Of a stretch of 64,000 nt of DNA, positions 19,401-28,900 are shown piece by piece. A program made the position numbers and the translations under genes. The notes beneath the pieces were generated by a model, which saw nothing but the letters and a program-made list of their open reading frames with translations, had not been told where the DNA came from and did no database searches. The first letter of the stretch is position 1. Each line of letters opens with the position of its first letter. This DNA is from Micromonospora sp. HNM0581 (GTDB lineage Bacteria; Actinomycetota; Actinomycetes; Mycobacteriales; Micromonosporaceae): NCBI RefSeq assembly GCF_012726175.1, contig NZ_JAASAD010000012.1:91693-155692 (forward strand). The letters are read 5' to 3'.

Positions 19401-20414
19401 TGGTCGGAGATGCGGACCTGGCTGCGTGACCTGATCGGCACCAAGCTTGAGCTGCGGCTCGGTGACACGATGGAGTCCGAGGTGGGCTCCCGCAAGGCGG
19501 CCACCGTTCCGAACCAGCCTGGCCGTGGCCTGACCTCCGGCGGCCTGCACTTCCTGGGCGCGCTGCCACGGATGGACGGCAGTTCACAGGTGACCGACCT
19601 GGCCGAGGCGACCAAGGCGGTCACCGAGGAGATCGGCACCTTCTGGTCCGGTCCGCCGGCCCCCACGGTACGGATGCTGCCCACCGTACTGTCGGTCGAG
19701 CGGCTGCCCGGACCGGAACCGGAGTTCAAGGTCTGCCTCGGCCTGGACGAGCAGCGTCTGGCCCCGGTCTGGCACGATTTCATGACCACCCCGCACCTGC
19801 TGGTCTTCGGGGACAACGAGACCGGCAAGTCGAACGTGTTGCGTCTGGTACTGCGGGCGATCCAGCGACGGTGGACCCCGGAGCAGGCGAAGGTGGTGCT
19901 CGGTGACTCCCGCCGGGACCTGGACACCGCCCTGCCGGCCGCCTACCAGGTCGGGTTCGGCTTCACCGGCGACAAGCTCTTCGAACTCGCCGGGCAGGCT
20001 TCGGTCTCGATGAACCGGCGGGTGCCGGGCCCGGAGATCTCGTCCGAGCGGATGCGTCGGCGGGACTGGTGGGAGGGACCGGAGCTGTTCGTCGTGGTCG
20101 ACGACTACGACCTGATGACCAAGAGCGGCGGGATGGGTTCGGCGCTCGAACCGCTGCTGCCGCTGCTGGCCCAGGGCCTGACCATCGGCCTGCACCTGAT
20201 CGTCGCGCGCAGCACCTCCGGTGCGATGCGGGCCATGATGGACCCGGTCATCCGCCGGCTCTGGGAACTCGGCACGCCGGCGACCCTGCTGTCGTACCCC
20301 AAGGAGGAGGGCAAGTTCCTGGGGGAGGCGGCGCCCCGTCGATTGCCGCCGGGGCGGGCCCAACGGGTCACCCGCCGCGGGGTGTCGCTGATGCAGACCG
20401 GGTACGTCGAATGA
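16458..20414 (+). CDS. eccC: Type VII secretion ATPase EccC (fused EccCa-EccCb)
   Basis: A 1318-residue membrane ATPase that powers ESX secretion and binds substrate signals. Two membrane segments (about 35-80) are followed by three FtsK/SpoIIIE-type ATPase domains. Their P-loops are GATGSGKSEL (about 475), GAPQSGKSTL (about 838) and GDNETGKSNV (about 1116). Matching Walker B strands are LLIVVDEFSELL, VFLVIDGYYTM and ELFVVVDDYDLM. The second Walker B lacks the usual Glu after Asp and the third has Asp-Asp, consistent with the first domain being the main catalytic one, as known in the family. The length fits the single-chain EccC form of many actinomycetes. ATG 16458 overlaps the upstream stop. 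Confidence 0.97.
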   Translation: MSTVTVKRPPRAAGPDAPEGRLDLQEPPLMAEEAPLDFRSFAMIVPMGLGMGAMMAMFGLFSRSPIMYVMGGAMAAGMLLMGVMQIGRAAADRKRKMRGERRDFLRYIGQLRRRARAAADQQRQYVLWNNPQPSWLWSVAMSSRLWERRPSHDDFGRVRIGIGRQNAMLELSPPSTKPIEDLEPLSSISLRRFSEAYRTVSGIPISVGLRSFTSIEFEGDAESAVDLARAMVAQLVTFHAPDELRVAVLAEEVHRDPWDWIKWLPHNAHPTAYDSAGPVRLFSGRYEELMDLLGPEVGDRGDHDRAARPSAVEPFLVIVAHLVELPESARLLGAGIRNVVLLDLTGGMPGGPKVLRLSMTDDQVSYPAGESTGTAQRDSLDVAASEALARIIAPKRTSGTLDVVDEPMESSFELTTLLGIRDAYTIDVPALWRTRQPQRNRLTVPIGVTEDGEVIELDLKESAQGGMGPHGLLIGATGSGKSELLRTLVCALAATHSSEILNLVLVDFKGGATFLGMERLPHTSAVITNLADELPLVDRMQDALNGEMTRRQEALRASGYASLFDYEKARAAGVQLVPFPVLLIVVDEFSELLSSKSEFMDLFVSIGRLGRSLGVHLLLASQRLDEGRINRVEGHLSYRIALRTFSSMESRSVIGVGKAYELPPEPGNGYLRLDTTNLVRFKSAYVSGPYTGAGAVRERRDDEPVPLRVVEFTGRQVDARHDPGREQPIVAEPTEVADEAEAATGPTLAEVLLDRLAGAGPPARQVWLPPLSTAPSLDALLPSVVPDPARGMTVDDPDAQGRLRVPVGVVDRPQDQLRELLTVELGGADGHVGIAGAPQSGKSTLLRSLLLGLAFTNTPQEVQFYGLDFGGGGLSSVAGLPHIGSIATRMERDRVVRTIQEIGQVMERREAEFAARGLDSMQSYLAARARGDIDDPFGHVFLVIDGYYTMKQDFTELDSRFQELVSRGLSFGIHVIITATRWSEMRTWLRDLIGTKLELRLGDTMESEVGSRKAATVPNQPGRGLTSGGLHFLGALPRMDGSSQVTDLAEATKAVTEEIGTFWSGPPAPTVRMLPTVLSVERLPGPEPEFKVCLGLDEQRLAPVWHDFMTTPHLLVFGDNETGKSNVLRLVLRAIQRRWTPEQAKVVLGDSRRDLDTALPAAYQVGFGFTGDKLFELAGQASVSMNRRVPGPEISSERMRRRDWWEGPELFVVVDDYDLMTKSGGMGSALEPLLPLLAQGLTIGLHLIVARSTSGAMRAMMDPVIRRLWELGTPATLLSYPKEEGKFLGEAAPRRLPPGRAQRVTRRGVSLMQTGYVE

Positions 20415-20442
20415 GCCTTCCGGCTTCGAAGGGAGTACGCGG

Positions 20443-21849
20443 GTGACTGCCGCGATGCAGGGGCGGTTGTGCCGGATCAGCGTCGTCGGTCCGGACCGTA
20501 GGGTCGACCTGGCTGTCCCGTCCACCATGCCGGTGGCGGCTTTGCTGCCGATGCTGATGCGGCACGCCGTGCCGGACCGGCGGCCCGAGGGCGACGACAC
20601 CGGGGGCGCCTGGGTGTTGCAGCGTCTCGGCGAGGCGCCGTTCGACCTCGGCGCCACCCCGGAAAGCCTGGACTGGCTGGAAGGGGAGGTACTGCACCTG
20701 CGCCGGGCCGAGGACCCGCTGCCCGAGCTGGACTTCGACGACCTCGCGGAGGGCATCGCCACCACCGTCAACCGCCGCCCGGACCGCTGGCAGCCGGAGT
20801 ACCGCCGGCCGCTGTTCCTGGGGCTGTCCTCCGTCGCGCTGGGCCTGCTCGCCGTGCTGCTCACCGACCGGGGGCCGGTGTTGCCGCAGGTGGTCGCCGC
20901 CGGTGTCCTCGCGGCGGTGTTCCTCACCGCCGCGCTGGTCTACGCCCGCCGGGTGGCAGACGGAGCGTTCTCGCTGCTCTTCGGTGTCGCCGCCACGGCC
21001 TTCGCGGCGCTGGCTGCCGCCAGCGCGGTGGACGGGCATCCGACCGCGATCGCCGTCACCGGACCGGCGGTGCTGGCCGCCGCGACCGCAGGGGCCGGGA
21101 TGGCCATGGTGCTGCTGCTGGCCCAACGGACCCTCACCCCGCATCTGCCGTTCGCGCCGATGCTGGTCCTCGCGGCGACCGGTACCGCGACCAGTGCGCT
21201 GGTGCTGGTACACCTGGCCGCGTCGCTGGCCTGGCAGCAGAGCGCCGGTATCGCCGTCACGGTGACGCTGACCGTGGTCGTGGTGGCGCCCCGGGCGGTG
21301 GTGAAGTTCGCCCGGCTGCGCGGGCCGCAGCTACCGAAGACCGGCGCCGACATGTCGTACGACACCGAGCCGGTCCCTGCCGACGTGGTGCGGGAGCGAA
21401 CCGACGACGCCGACACCTACCTGACGGTGACGATGGTCAGCGCCGCACTCGCGCTGCCGGTCCTGTTCGACCTGGTGCTCGCGACTCCCGGTTGGGCGGG
21501 GTGGGCGCTGGTGTTGACGGTCGCCAGTGCAATCCTGCTGCGCGCACGTACCTTCCTCGGGTTGTGGCAGCGCGTCGCGCTGACCGCCGCCGGTACGGTC
21601 GGGTACCTGATGGTCCTCGATCGCTTCTCCCAACTGTTGCCCGACGGATGGCGGTGGGCCCTGCTGGCCGGGTTGCTGGCGGTGCTGGTCCCGCTGGTGC
21701 TGGCCGCGATGCGGCCCTGGCCGCGGCGGCTGCTGCCGTTCTGGGAGTACACGGCGACGTTCCTGGACGTGGTGACGGGGGTGGCGGTGTTGCCGGTGCT
21801 GGCGCAGATCCTCGGCCTGTACGCCTGGGCCCGCGGATTGTTCGGGTAG
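20443..21849 (+). CDS. eccD: Type VII secretion membrane protein EccD
   Basis: A 468-residue protein. Residues 1-95 form a ubiquitin-like domain (CRISVVGPDRRVDLAVPS...), followed by about 11 hydrophobic helices from residue 125 to the end. This is the diagnostic architecture of EccD, which forms the large membrane vestibule of the ESX pore. GTG 20443 has GGGAG upstream and lies 28 bases after eccC; eccB follows after 6 bases. Confidence 0.95.
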   Translation: MTAAMQGRLCRISVVGPDRRVDLAVPSTMPVAALLPMLMRHAVPDRRPEGDDTGGAWVLQRLGEAPFDLGATPESLDWLEGEVLHLRRAEDPLPELDFDDLAEGIATTVNRRPDRWQPEYRRPLFLGLSSVALGLLAVLLTDRGPVLPQVVAAGVLAAVFLTAALVYARRVADGAFSLLFGVAATAFAALAAASAVDGHPTAIAVTGPAVLAAATAGAGMAMVLLLAQRTLTPHLPFAPMLVLAATGTATSALVLVHLAASLAWQQSAGIAVTVTLTVVVVAPRAVVKFARLRGPQLPKTGADMSYDTEPVPADVVRERTDDADTYLTVTMVSAALALPVLFDLVLATPGWAGWALVLTVASAILLRARTFLGLWQRVALTAAGTVGYLMVLDRFSQLLPDGWRWALLAGLLAVLVPLVLAAMRPWPRRLLPFWEYTATFLDVVTGVAVLPVLAQILGLYAWARGLFG

Positions 21850-21855
21850 GCCGGG

Positions 21856-23220
21856 GTGCAGACGCAGCGCGACCACGTCCACGCCCACACGTTCATGATG
21901 GGCCGGCTCAGCTCGGCTCTGGTCGGGGGGGATCCGACCGGGGCGGAGATCCCCGGCCGTCGCGCGCAGACCGGCCTGCTGGCCGGCGTCATCGTGCTGG
22001 TGCTTGTGTTGGGCGGCTTCGCGGTCTACGGCTGGATCGTCCCCGGCGGCAGCCGGGCCTACCGGCAGGCCGGCGTGATCCTGGTGGAGAAGGAGACCGG
22101 TAACCGGTACGTGGTCGTCGACGGGATCATGCACCAGGTGCCCGATCTGGCGTCGGCGATGCTGATCCAGGGCGCGGCGGGTCACGTCAAGCTGATATCG
22201 AAGAACTCCCTCACGGGTGTTCCCCGGGGCGCGCCGCTGGGGTTGGTGGGTGCGCCGCGACAGCTACCCACCGCCGACGCGCTGACCCAGGGGCCCTGGC
22301 TGGCCTGCCTGCCCAGCTCGGTGGCCCCCGCCGGTGGCGGTATCGGCCTGGGGGTCCAGCTCGACCCGAGCAGCCCCACCACCGCCCTGCCACCGGATCG
22401 GTTCCTGGTGGTACGCGACGTCGCCGGGGTGCGGTACCTGCTGTCCAACCAGCTCAAATACCGGATCGACGACGAGGCGGTGCTGGTGGCGCTCGGTGCC
22501 GCCGCTATCGATCCGCCGCCGGCCCCGAGGATGTGGCTCGGCTGGCTTCGGGAGGGCCCGGCGTTGGCTCCAGCCGAGATCGCCGGGGCAGGTGAACCGG
22601 GACCAGCGGTCGACGGGCGGCGGTACCCCGTCGGCATGCTGTTCCGGCAGCGTACGGCAACCGGCTCGGCGCAGCATTTCGTCCTGCGGCAGGACGGGCT
22701 GGCACCGATGAGCCGTACCGAGTTCCTGATCGCCGACGCCGCGACTGCCCAGCCCCCGGTCGAGGTGGGGTCGGCCGCGATCGTCGCCGCCCGCCGTTCG
22801 GCCGACCGGACGCTGCTCGACCGCCTGCCCGACCTCGTGTCGTGGCAGCTCGCCGAAACGGCCGGCCGGGCGGTCTGCATGCGACAGTTCCCGGTCGCAA
22901 CTGAGACGGTCGCCAGTGTGGTGGTCCTCGCTGGTTCGGGGGACTCGGGCGTCGTGACCGCCGACGGAACGACCACCGTACGGGCCCGCCCCGGCTCCGG
23001 AATGCTGGTGCTGCCGGTGCCGGCGGCACCGGCAGCCACCCGCCAGGTCGCGTTCATCTCCGACGAGGGTCGGGTCCACCATCTGGCCGACGAGTCCACG
23101 CTGGCGGCGCTGAAGTTCTCCGGCGTCAGCCCGGTGCCGTTCCCGAAGGACCTGCTGGCGGCGATGCCCCAGGGGCCGGTGTTGAGCCGCAAAGCCGTAA
23201 CCAGCCTGGCGGAAGGGTGA
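21856..23220 (+). CDS. eccB: Type VII secretion protein EccB
   Basis: A 454-residue protein. A cytoplasmic N-terminus (MQTQRDHVHAHTFMMGRLSS) precedes one membrane helix (about 41-60, LLAGVIVLVLVLGGFAVYGW). A large extracytoplasmic domain with the EccB-type pattern (RAYRQAGVILVEKETGNRYV, WLACLPSS) follows. EccB is a core ESX membrane-complex subunit. A GTG start 6 bases after eccD suggests tight coupling. The protein is somewhat short for the family but full length in layout. Confidence 0.95.
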   Translation: MQTQRDHVHAHTFMMGRLSSALVGGDPTGAEIPGRRAQTGLLAGVIVLVLVLGGFAVYGWIVPGGSRAYRQAGVILVEKETGNRYVVVDGIMHQVPDLASAMLIQGAAGHVKLISKNSLTGVPRGAPLGLVGAPRQLPTADALTQGPWLACLPSSVAPAGGGIGLGVQLDPSSPTTALPPDRFLVVRDVAGVRYLLSNQLKYRIDDEAVLVALGAAAIDPPPAPRMWLGWLREGPALAPAEIAGAGEPGPAVDGRRYPVGMLFRQRTATGSAQHFVLRQDGLAPMSRTEFLIADAATAQPPVEVGSAAIVAARRSADRTLLDRLPDLVSWQLAETAGRAVCMRQFPVATETVASVVVLAGSGDSGVVTADGTTTVRARPGSGMLVLPVPAAPAATRQVAFISDEGRVHHLADESTLAALKFSGVSPVPFPKDLLAAMPQGPVLSRKAVTSLAEG

Positions 23221-23224
23221 AGGC

Positions 23225-25915
23225 ATGTCCGTGATCCGTGGTCTGTTGCGCGGCCAGGGCGGCTCGGTCGGCGGTGTCGTCCAGCACACCGTCGGCAACG
23301 CGATGGTGCTGCACGCCGAGGAGGCGATCAGCGCCGAGGCGCAGTCGTTGGCGTTGACCGTGGTCGAGGACGCCGACAACGATGTGGTGGTGCTCGATCT
23401 GGGGCGCAGTCTGCCGGTCGGGTCCTGGGAGTCGATGGCACTCGTGCTGCCCCGACGCCGCCGGGGGATCCGGTTGATGGCGTGCGGGGCGTACGGCGAC
23501 ACGGTCGCGATGGCCGGGCAGTGGCTGTCGGAGCGGCTGAACCGCACCGTCATCGCCCCCGACGGTGAGCTGGTCCGGGGCGCGGGCGGCGGGCTGTTCG
23601 TCCATTCCACACCGGACAGTGGGTGGATCAGGTTCCGTCCGGGCAAACCGCCGACCTGGGACGCCAAGCGTTACCCGGCCCCGTCGTGGGACAAGGCGGC
23701 GACTGAGCGGAGGGCGTCCAGTTCGACCGGGGAGATCGAGCCGTTGCCGGGTGGTGTCTGGATCCACGACGTACGCGACCCGGAGACGGTGGCCGAGCAC
23801 CGTCAGCGGCTGGTCGCCGACGTGCCGTGCCAGCCGGAGGTGATGACGGTGCTGCTCGGCTGCCCCGGGACCGCCCCGCTCTCCCTCGACGACGTGGTCC
23901 GCTTCTGGCGTGCGCTCGATCCGCAGAGCCGTGACCGGGCCCGGTTCGTCCAGTACGGCGACGTCCGTCTCCCGGAGGGCGAGGCGTTCGGCCAGGCCCT
24001 CGCTGACCTGCTCGCGACCGGCGTCACCTGCTACACCGGTGTGCCGGTCGGCGCCCCCTACCGGTACGAGATCCGGACGGTACGCGCCGACGGCGTGCTG
24101 GGCTGGCAGCCGTTCGCGCTGGAACTCGGCTACGTGCCACGGTCGCGGGACGCCGTGAAGGGGCGGCGGCCGGTGCTGCTGCGTCACCGCACACCGCTGC
24201 CGCACGTCGAGGAGGTCGAGAGCAGGGTCTACTGGTACGCCCCGGACGCCGTGATCGAGGTGGTCCAGGCCGGGCTCTGGGTGCGGTCGACGGAGGTCCC
24301 GCCGAACGCCGACCAGATTCGTGACCTGCGGCTCGACCCGGAGGGAAGCAGGCTGATCTTCGACGATTCGGTGGTCGACCGTGCCGGCCGGATGCGTGAA
24401 CTCGCCGAGGACCTCGCGGCCCGGATAGAGGGTAGTACCGGTCCGGGGCACACGCTGCTACCGACGTCGGAGCTGGTGCGGCAGCGGCCGGCCGGTCGGG
24501 CGGAGGCGGTATTGGCCACCGTGGCACCGTCGATCGTCACTCGGGTGCCTCGGGAGGCACCTCAGCCGGCAGCGACGGCCTTGCCGGCGCCGATGGCCGA
24601 GTCTGTCTTCCACCCGGCGGCGGCGCGACCGGCCCCTGCGCCGGTCACGGACCAAGTTCCGCCGGTGGCCGCGCCCACCGCACCGTCGACCCCGGCGACG
24701 GAACCGGTGACGGTGGACGTCCCGTCGGTACTGCCGGTAGCCGCGCCGGTGCGTGCGGAGCCGTCGTCACGCCCGGTACCGACCGAGCTGCCGCCGGTCC
24801 CGACCGGCCCGGTCGGTGTGTCTGAGCCGGTGGTGACCGGCCCGGTCGGTGTGTCCGAGCCGGCGGTGACCGCCGCGATGGCCCGGGCGGTGGCCGGCAC
24901 CGAGCCGTCCGTTGGCCCACCGGCTCCGATCGCCCCGCCGGGGATGGTCGCCGCGGAGCTGGTGGTGCCGTCCGCTGCGGCCCCGGACCGGCCGGTCGGC
25001 GCGACGCCGGCCCCAGCCGTCGCCGCCGCGCCAACCCGACCCGCGCCGGACTCACCGCGGTCGGTGGATCCCGGAGTACGGCACCAGCCGGTGCCCGCCG
25101 CCTCGGCGTCCGCGCTCCTGCCGAAACGCCGTCAGCTCGACGACGAGCGGGCCTGGTTGCGCCGTACGCTCAGCCGCGAGTTCGACAACATGGCCAGCTC
25201 GGTCGCCCGGATCATGTCCGAACATCCGGGCCTGCAAGGCGCGGGTACGGCCAGCGCCGACGACATCCTCGCCGACTCGGTGGCGGTCCGTCTCCACCTG
25301 TCCGGGCGGGGTGCTGCTGTCGACGCCGGCCTGCGGTCCGGCGTCACCGGCCCGCACGTACCGTTCGCACGGTGCGTGGCCGCGGGGCTGTCCCGGCTGC
25401 CGTCCTACCGGGGCGCGACGATCTACCGAACCTCGCCGCTGGCTGCCGAGTGGGCGGCCTACCGGCAGCGCCGGCCGGTCACCGACTGGTCGTTCGTGAC
25501 CGCCTTGACCGCCCCCTGCTCCGGCCAGCGGGGCGACACCGACGTGCTGATCTGGTCGATGACCGCCCGTCGGACGGGGCTGCTGGAGCCGGCCGGCGAC
25601 GACCGGGTCGACGACCGGGTGCTGTTCCTGCCCGGAACCCACTTCAAGATCCTGGAGTTGCGGGAGCCGGCCGGCGACCAGCGCGGTGCGATCCTGATGC
25701 GCGAGATCGGGGCCACCGAGATCGGTCCGGACGGGCGGGTCGACCCCGGTCGGGCGTCCTTCGACGAACTCGCCGCGACGTCGCTGCGGCGCAGCCTGAA
25801 CCGGTGGGCCGAAGCCGAACCGGCCCGGCGGGTCGGCTCGGCCGCCCGGGACCGGTTCGGCGGGCTGCCCGGCCTGATCCGTCGCCCGGCGGACGAGGAG
25901 GTGACCGGCAGATGA
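23225..25915 (+). CDS. ESX-locus protein with C-terminal ADP-ribosyltransferase-like fold
   Basis: An 896-residue protein starting at ATG 23225 after GGAAGGG, 4 bases after eccB. The N-terminal part (1-140) has beta strands and a conserved RLMACGAYGD motif followed by AGQWLSERLNRTVIAP, like the Cys half of caspase-type folds. A second alpha/beta region runs to about 410, then a Pro/Ala/Val linker (about 430-630). The C-terminal 250 residues contain LPSYRGATIYRT, VTDWSFVTALTAP, DVLIWSMTARRTG and DRVLFLPGTHFKILEL in order. These parallel the Arg, S-T-S and E-x-E blocks of ADP-ribosyltransferase toxins, but the last two are degenerate (VTA, DR). A paralogue with the same order lies at 36581. It is not a classical Ecc gene; it may be a modified enzyme or a scaffold. 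The fold call is an inference. Confidence 0.65.
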   Translation: MSVIRGLLRGQGGSVGGVVQHTVGNAMVLHAEEAISAEAQSLALTVVEDADNDVVVLDLGRSLPVGSWESMALVLPRRRRGIRLMACGAYGDTVAMAGQWLSERLNRTVIAPDGELVRGAGGGLFVHSTPDSGWIRFRPGKPPTWDAKRYPAPSWDKAATERRASSSTGEIEPLPGGVWIHDVRDPETVAEHRQRLVADVPCQPEVMTVLLGCPGTAPLSLDDVVRFWRALDPQSRDRARFVQYGDVRLPEGEAFGQALADLLATGVTCYTGVPVGAPYRYEIRTVRADGVLGWQPFALELGYVPRSRDAVKGRRPVLLRHRTPLPHVEEVESRVYWYAPDAVIEVVQAGLWVRSTEVPPNADQIRDLRLDPEGSRLIFDDSVVDRAGRMRELAEDLAARIEGSTGPGHTLLPTSELVRQRPAGRAEAVLATVAPSIVTRVPREAPQPAATALPAPMAESVFHPAAARPAPAPVTDQVPPVAAPTAPSTPATEPVTVDVPSVLPVAAPVRAEPSSRPVPTELPPVPTGPVGVSEPVVTGPVGVSEPAVTAAMARAVAGTEPSVGPPAPIAPPGMVAAELVVPSAAAPDRPVGATPAPAVAAAPTRPAPDSPRSVDPGVRHQPVPAASASALLPKRRQLDDERAWLRRTLSREFDNMASSVARIMSEHPGLQGAGTASADDILADSVAVRLHLSGRGAAVDAGLRSGVTGPHVPFARCVAAGLSRLPSYRGATIYRTSPLAAEWAAYRQRRPVTDWSFVTALTAPCSGQRGDTDVLIWSMTARRTGLLEPAGDDRVDDRVLFLPGTHFKILELREPAGDQRGAILMREIGATEIGPDGRVDPGRASFDELAATSLRRSLNRWAEAEPARRVGSAARDRFGGLPGLIRRPADEEVTGR

Positions 25916-28900
25916 CCCGACAGGTGCTGGTGGTGGGCGGGGGGAAGCCCGGCGCGTACCCGACGATCGGTGCCGCGGTGGCCCGTGCCCAGGCCGGGGC
26001 GACGATCACGGTCCATCCCGGCCGGTACACCGAGAAGATCGTCGTCGGTGACCGGATCACGATCAGCGCGGCCGAACCGGGCTCGGTGGAGGTGCGGGTC
26101 GAGGAGGGCAGCGTCCTGGTGGTGCACGGGGACGGTGCCCAGCTGCGCGGCATCACCCTGGCCAGTGCCGATCCCGCGCTCGCAGCCGTCGACGTCCACT
26201 CCGGTGAGGCGGCGCTCGACCACTGCGTGATCAGCGGGGCGTCCTGGACGACACTGCTCGCCCGGCTGCGGGGCTCGGTCGCCCTTCGCGGCTGCGAGAT
26301 CCGCAGCCCGGCCGGGACAGGGGTGGTGGTCACCTCTGCGGCGCCCAGCACCATCGAGGACACGGTGATCAGCGAGGTGGCCGCGTCGGGGGTGGTGGTC
26401 ACCGAGACGGGTGTGTTGACGCTGCGGCGGTGCGCGGTGCGCGACACCGGCGCCAACAGTGTGTGTGTCAACGGCGACGGCCGGTTGACCGTCGAACAGA
26501 CCGAGATCAGCGGAGCCGGCAAACCGGCTGTGGTGGTGGAACAGCGGGGCTGGGCGCGGATCGGCCGGTTGACCGTCACCGGGAGCGGAAACGTCGACCT
26601 TTTCCTGCGCGGCGAGGTCGACGTGGTCGTCGCCGACTCCCGGTTCACCGGCGCGGCCGTGCAGGCCGCGCACATCACCGACGGGGCGGCGCCCCGCTTC
26701 GAGCGTTGCCTGTTCGGCGTTGCCGGACACAGCGCCGTGCAGGTCACCGGAGCGGCCCGGCCCGTCTTCACCGACTGCACGTTCGCCGACACGCCGATCG
26801 GTATCAGCGTCGCCGGATCGTCCGCACCCCGCTTCGCGGGAGTGACGATCCGGGGCACCACGACCCACCTGGCGGTCGTCGACGAGTCCGCGTCGGCGGT
26901 GGTAGAGCGCCTGCGGGCCGAGATCAGCTCCGGAGCCGGGATGCGGGTCGCCGGCGGTGCCGCGCTGGACGGTACCGATCTGGTGGTGGCGGCAGGTCCG
27001 GCGCTCGCGATCGAGGTCACCGAGGGCGCGCGTGGCGCGGTACACGAGGCACGGATCACCGGTACGGCGGCGAGCGCGGTGCTCGTCGCCGGGGGCGCCG
27101 TCCTGGACCTGCGGACCGCCCTGGTCCGGGGTGCCGGCGTCCGGATCGAGCACGGCGAGCTACGGATGCGGGACAGCGAGGTCGTCGAGGCGCCGGGCAC
27201 CGGGATCGAGGTCGGCCCCGGCGGTGTGCTCTCGGCCACCGAGATTCGGGTGAGGCGGTCGGCGCACTGCGGCGTCGCGTTCGGCCGGGGCGGCCGGGGA
27301 GATCTCACCGACTGCGAACTGCTCGGCAACGGTGCCGCCGGAGTCGACGTGGACACCCCGGAACCGGTTGCGTTGATCCGCTGTGTCGTGCAGGACAGCG
27401 GCGACGAGGATGTCCGTCGGGTCACCGACGCGCAGCTGACGGTCGAGGGACTACGCTCCGACCGGCCGGCGGAACCCGCGTCCCCGACGTCCGGCGCCCC
27501 GGCGTCCTCCGCTGCGCCCGACGAGGCCGGGCCGGACGGTGGTCCGCTGCCGGTCGAGCCCCAGCTGGGTGGGCCGCTGGGCGAACTCAACGGACTGATC
27601 GGTCTGCGGGAGGTCAAGCACGAGGTGACCGCCCTGGTCAACCTGATCAGGATGGCGCAGGTACGTCAGGAGATGGGCCTACCGATGCCGCCGATGAGCC
27701 GGCACCTGGTCTTCGCCGGCCCGCCGGGTACCGGTAAGACGACGGTGGCCCGGCTCTACGGGTCGGTCCTCGCCGAGTTGGGCATCCTCACCAAGGGACA
27801 CATGGTCGAGGCGGCGCGGGCGGACCTGGTCGGACAGTACGTCGGCTCGACGGCGATCAAGACCACCGAGCTGGTCACCAAGGCGCTCGGCGGGGTGCTC
27901 TTCGTCGACGAGGCGTACACGCTGTCGGCCGGGTCGGGCGGGTCGGGACCGGACTTCGGTCAGGAAGCCATCGACGCGCTGATGAAGATGATGGAGGACC
28001 ACCGCGACGAGCTGGTGGTGATCGTGGCCGGCTACTCCGAGCTGATGCAGAGGTTCCTGGCCTCCAACCCGGGCATGGCCTCCCGGTTCACCCGGACCAT
28101 CGAGTTCCCGAACTACTCGGTCGAGGAACTCGTGACGATCACCTCGAACCTGTGCGGCAAGCACTACTACGAGTTGACCGACGACGCGGTCGAGGCGTTG
28201 CGCACGTACTACACCCGGGTGCCGAAGAACGCGACCTTCGGCAACGGTCGGGTGGCCCGCAAACTCTTCGAAGCGATGATCAACAATCAGGCGTCCCGGC
28301 TGGCCACGACCCCACCGTCGAAGGACAGCGAACTCAACCGGCTCACCGCGCTGGACCTGGCTCCGGAGCTGGAGTTGCTGGACACCATGCCGGTGGAGGA
28401 GCCCGACCAGCCGGACTCCACCCGCAACCCGGCCGCCGCGATCAACGCCGCCCGGACCTGGCGGCGGGTCTGCGACCTGGTCGGCGTCGCCCCGGTACGG
28501 GAAGCGTTCGGGGCGACCCTGCTTCAGCTCTGCGAACTGCGGAACCGGCGGCGTGGCTACGGCAAACACGCCAACACGGTGATCTCCGGCCCGGCCGGCA
28601 GCGGACGCAGCGAGATCGCCCGCCTCTACGCGGCGGGCCTGTCCGAACTGGGCCTCGTCCCGGTCGGGCAGCTGATCCGGGTGAGCAGCCACGACCTGAC
28701 TCCGCAGTGGCCGGGCCAGACCCGCAGCCTGGTAGAGGCGGCACTGGGTGACGCCGAGGGCGGGGTGCTGCTGGTCGACTACACCGACGACGGCACCGGC
28801 ACCGGGACGGACATCGTCGAACACGTCATCGAGGCGACCCGCCGTAGCCTCGGTGACCCGGTCGTCGTGCTGCTCGCCGAGCCGGACACGGCGACCGCAC

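Noticed and set aside
17448..19550. 700-codon minus-strand frame
   Set aside because: Antisense shadow of eccC, which has all expected ATPase motifs.
22264..23667. 467-codon minus-strand frame
   Set aside because: Antisense to eccB and the ART-like gene; Arg/Pro/Gly-rich with no family features.
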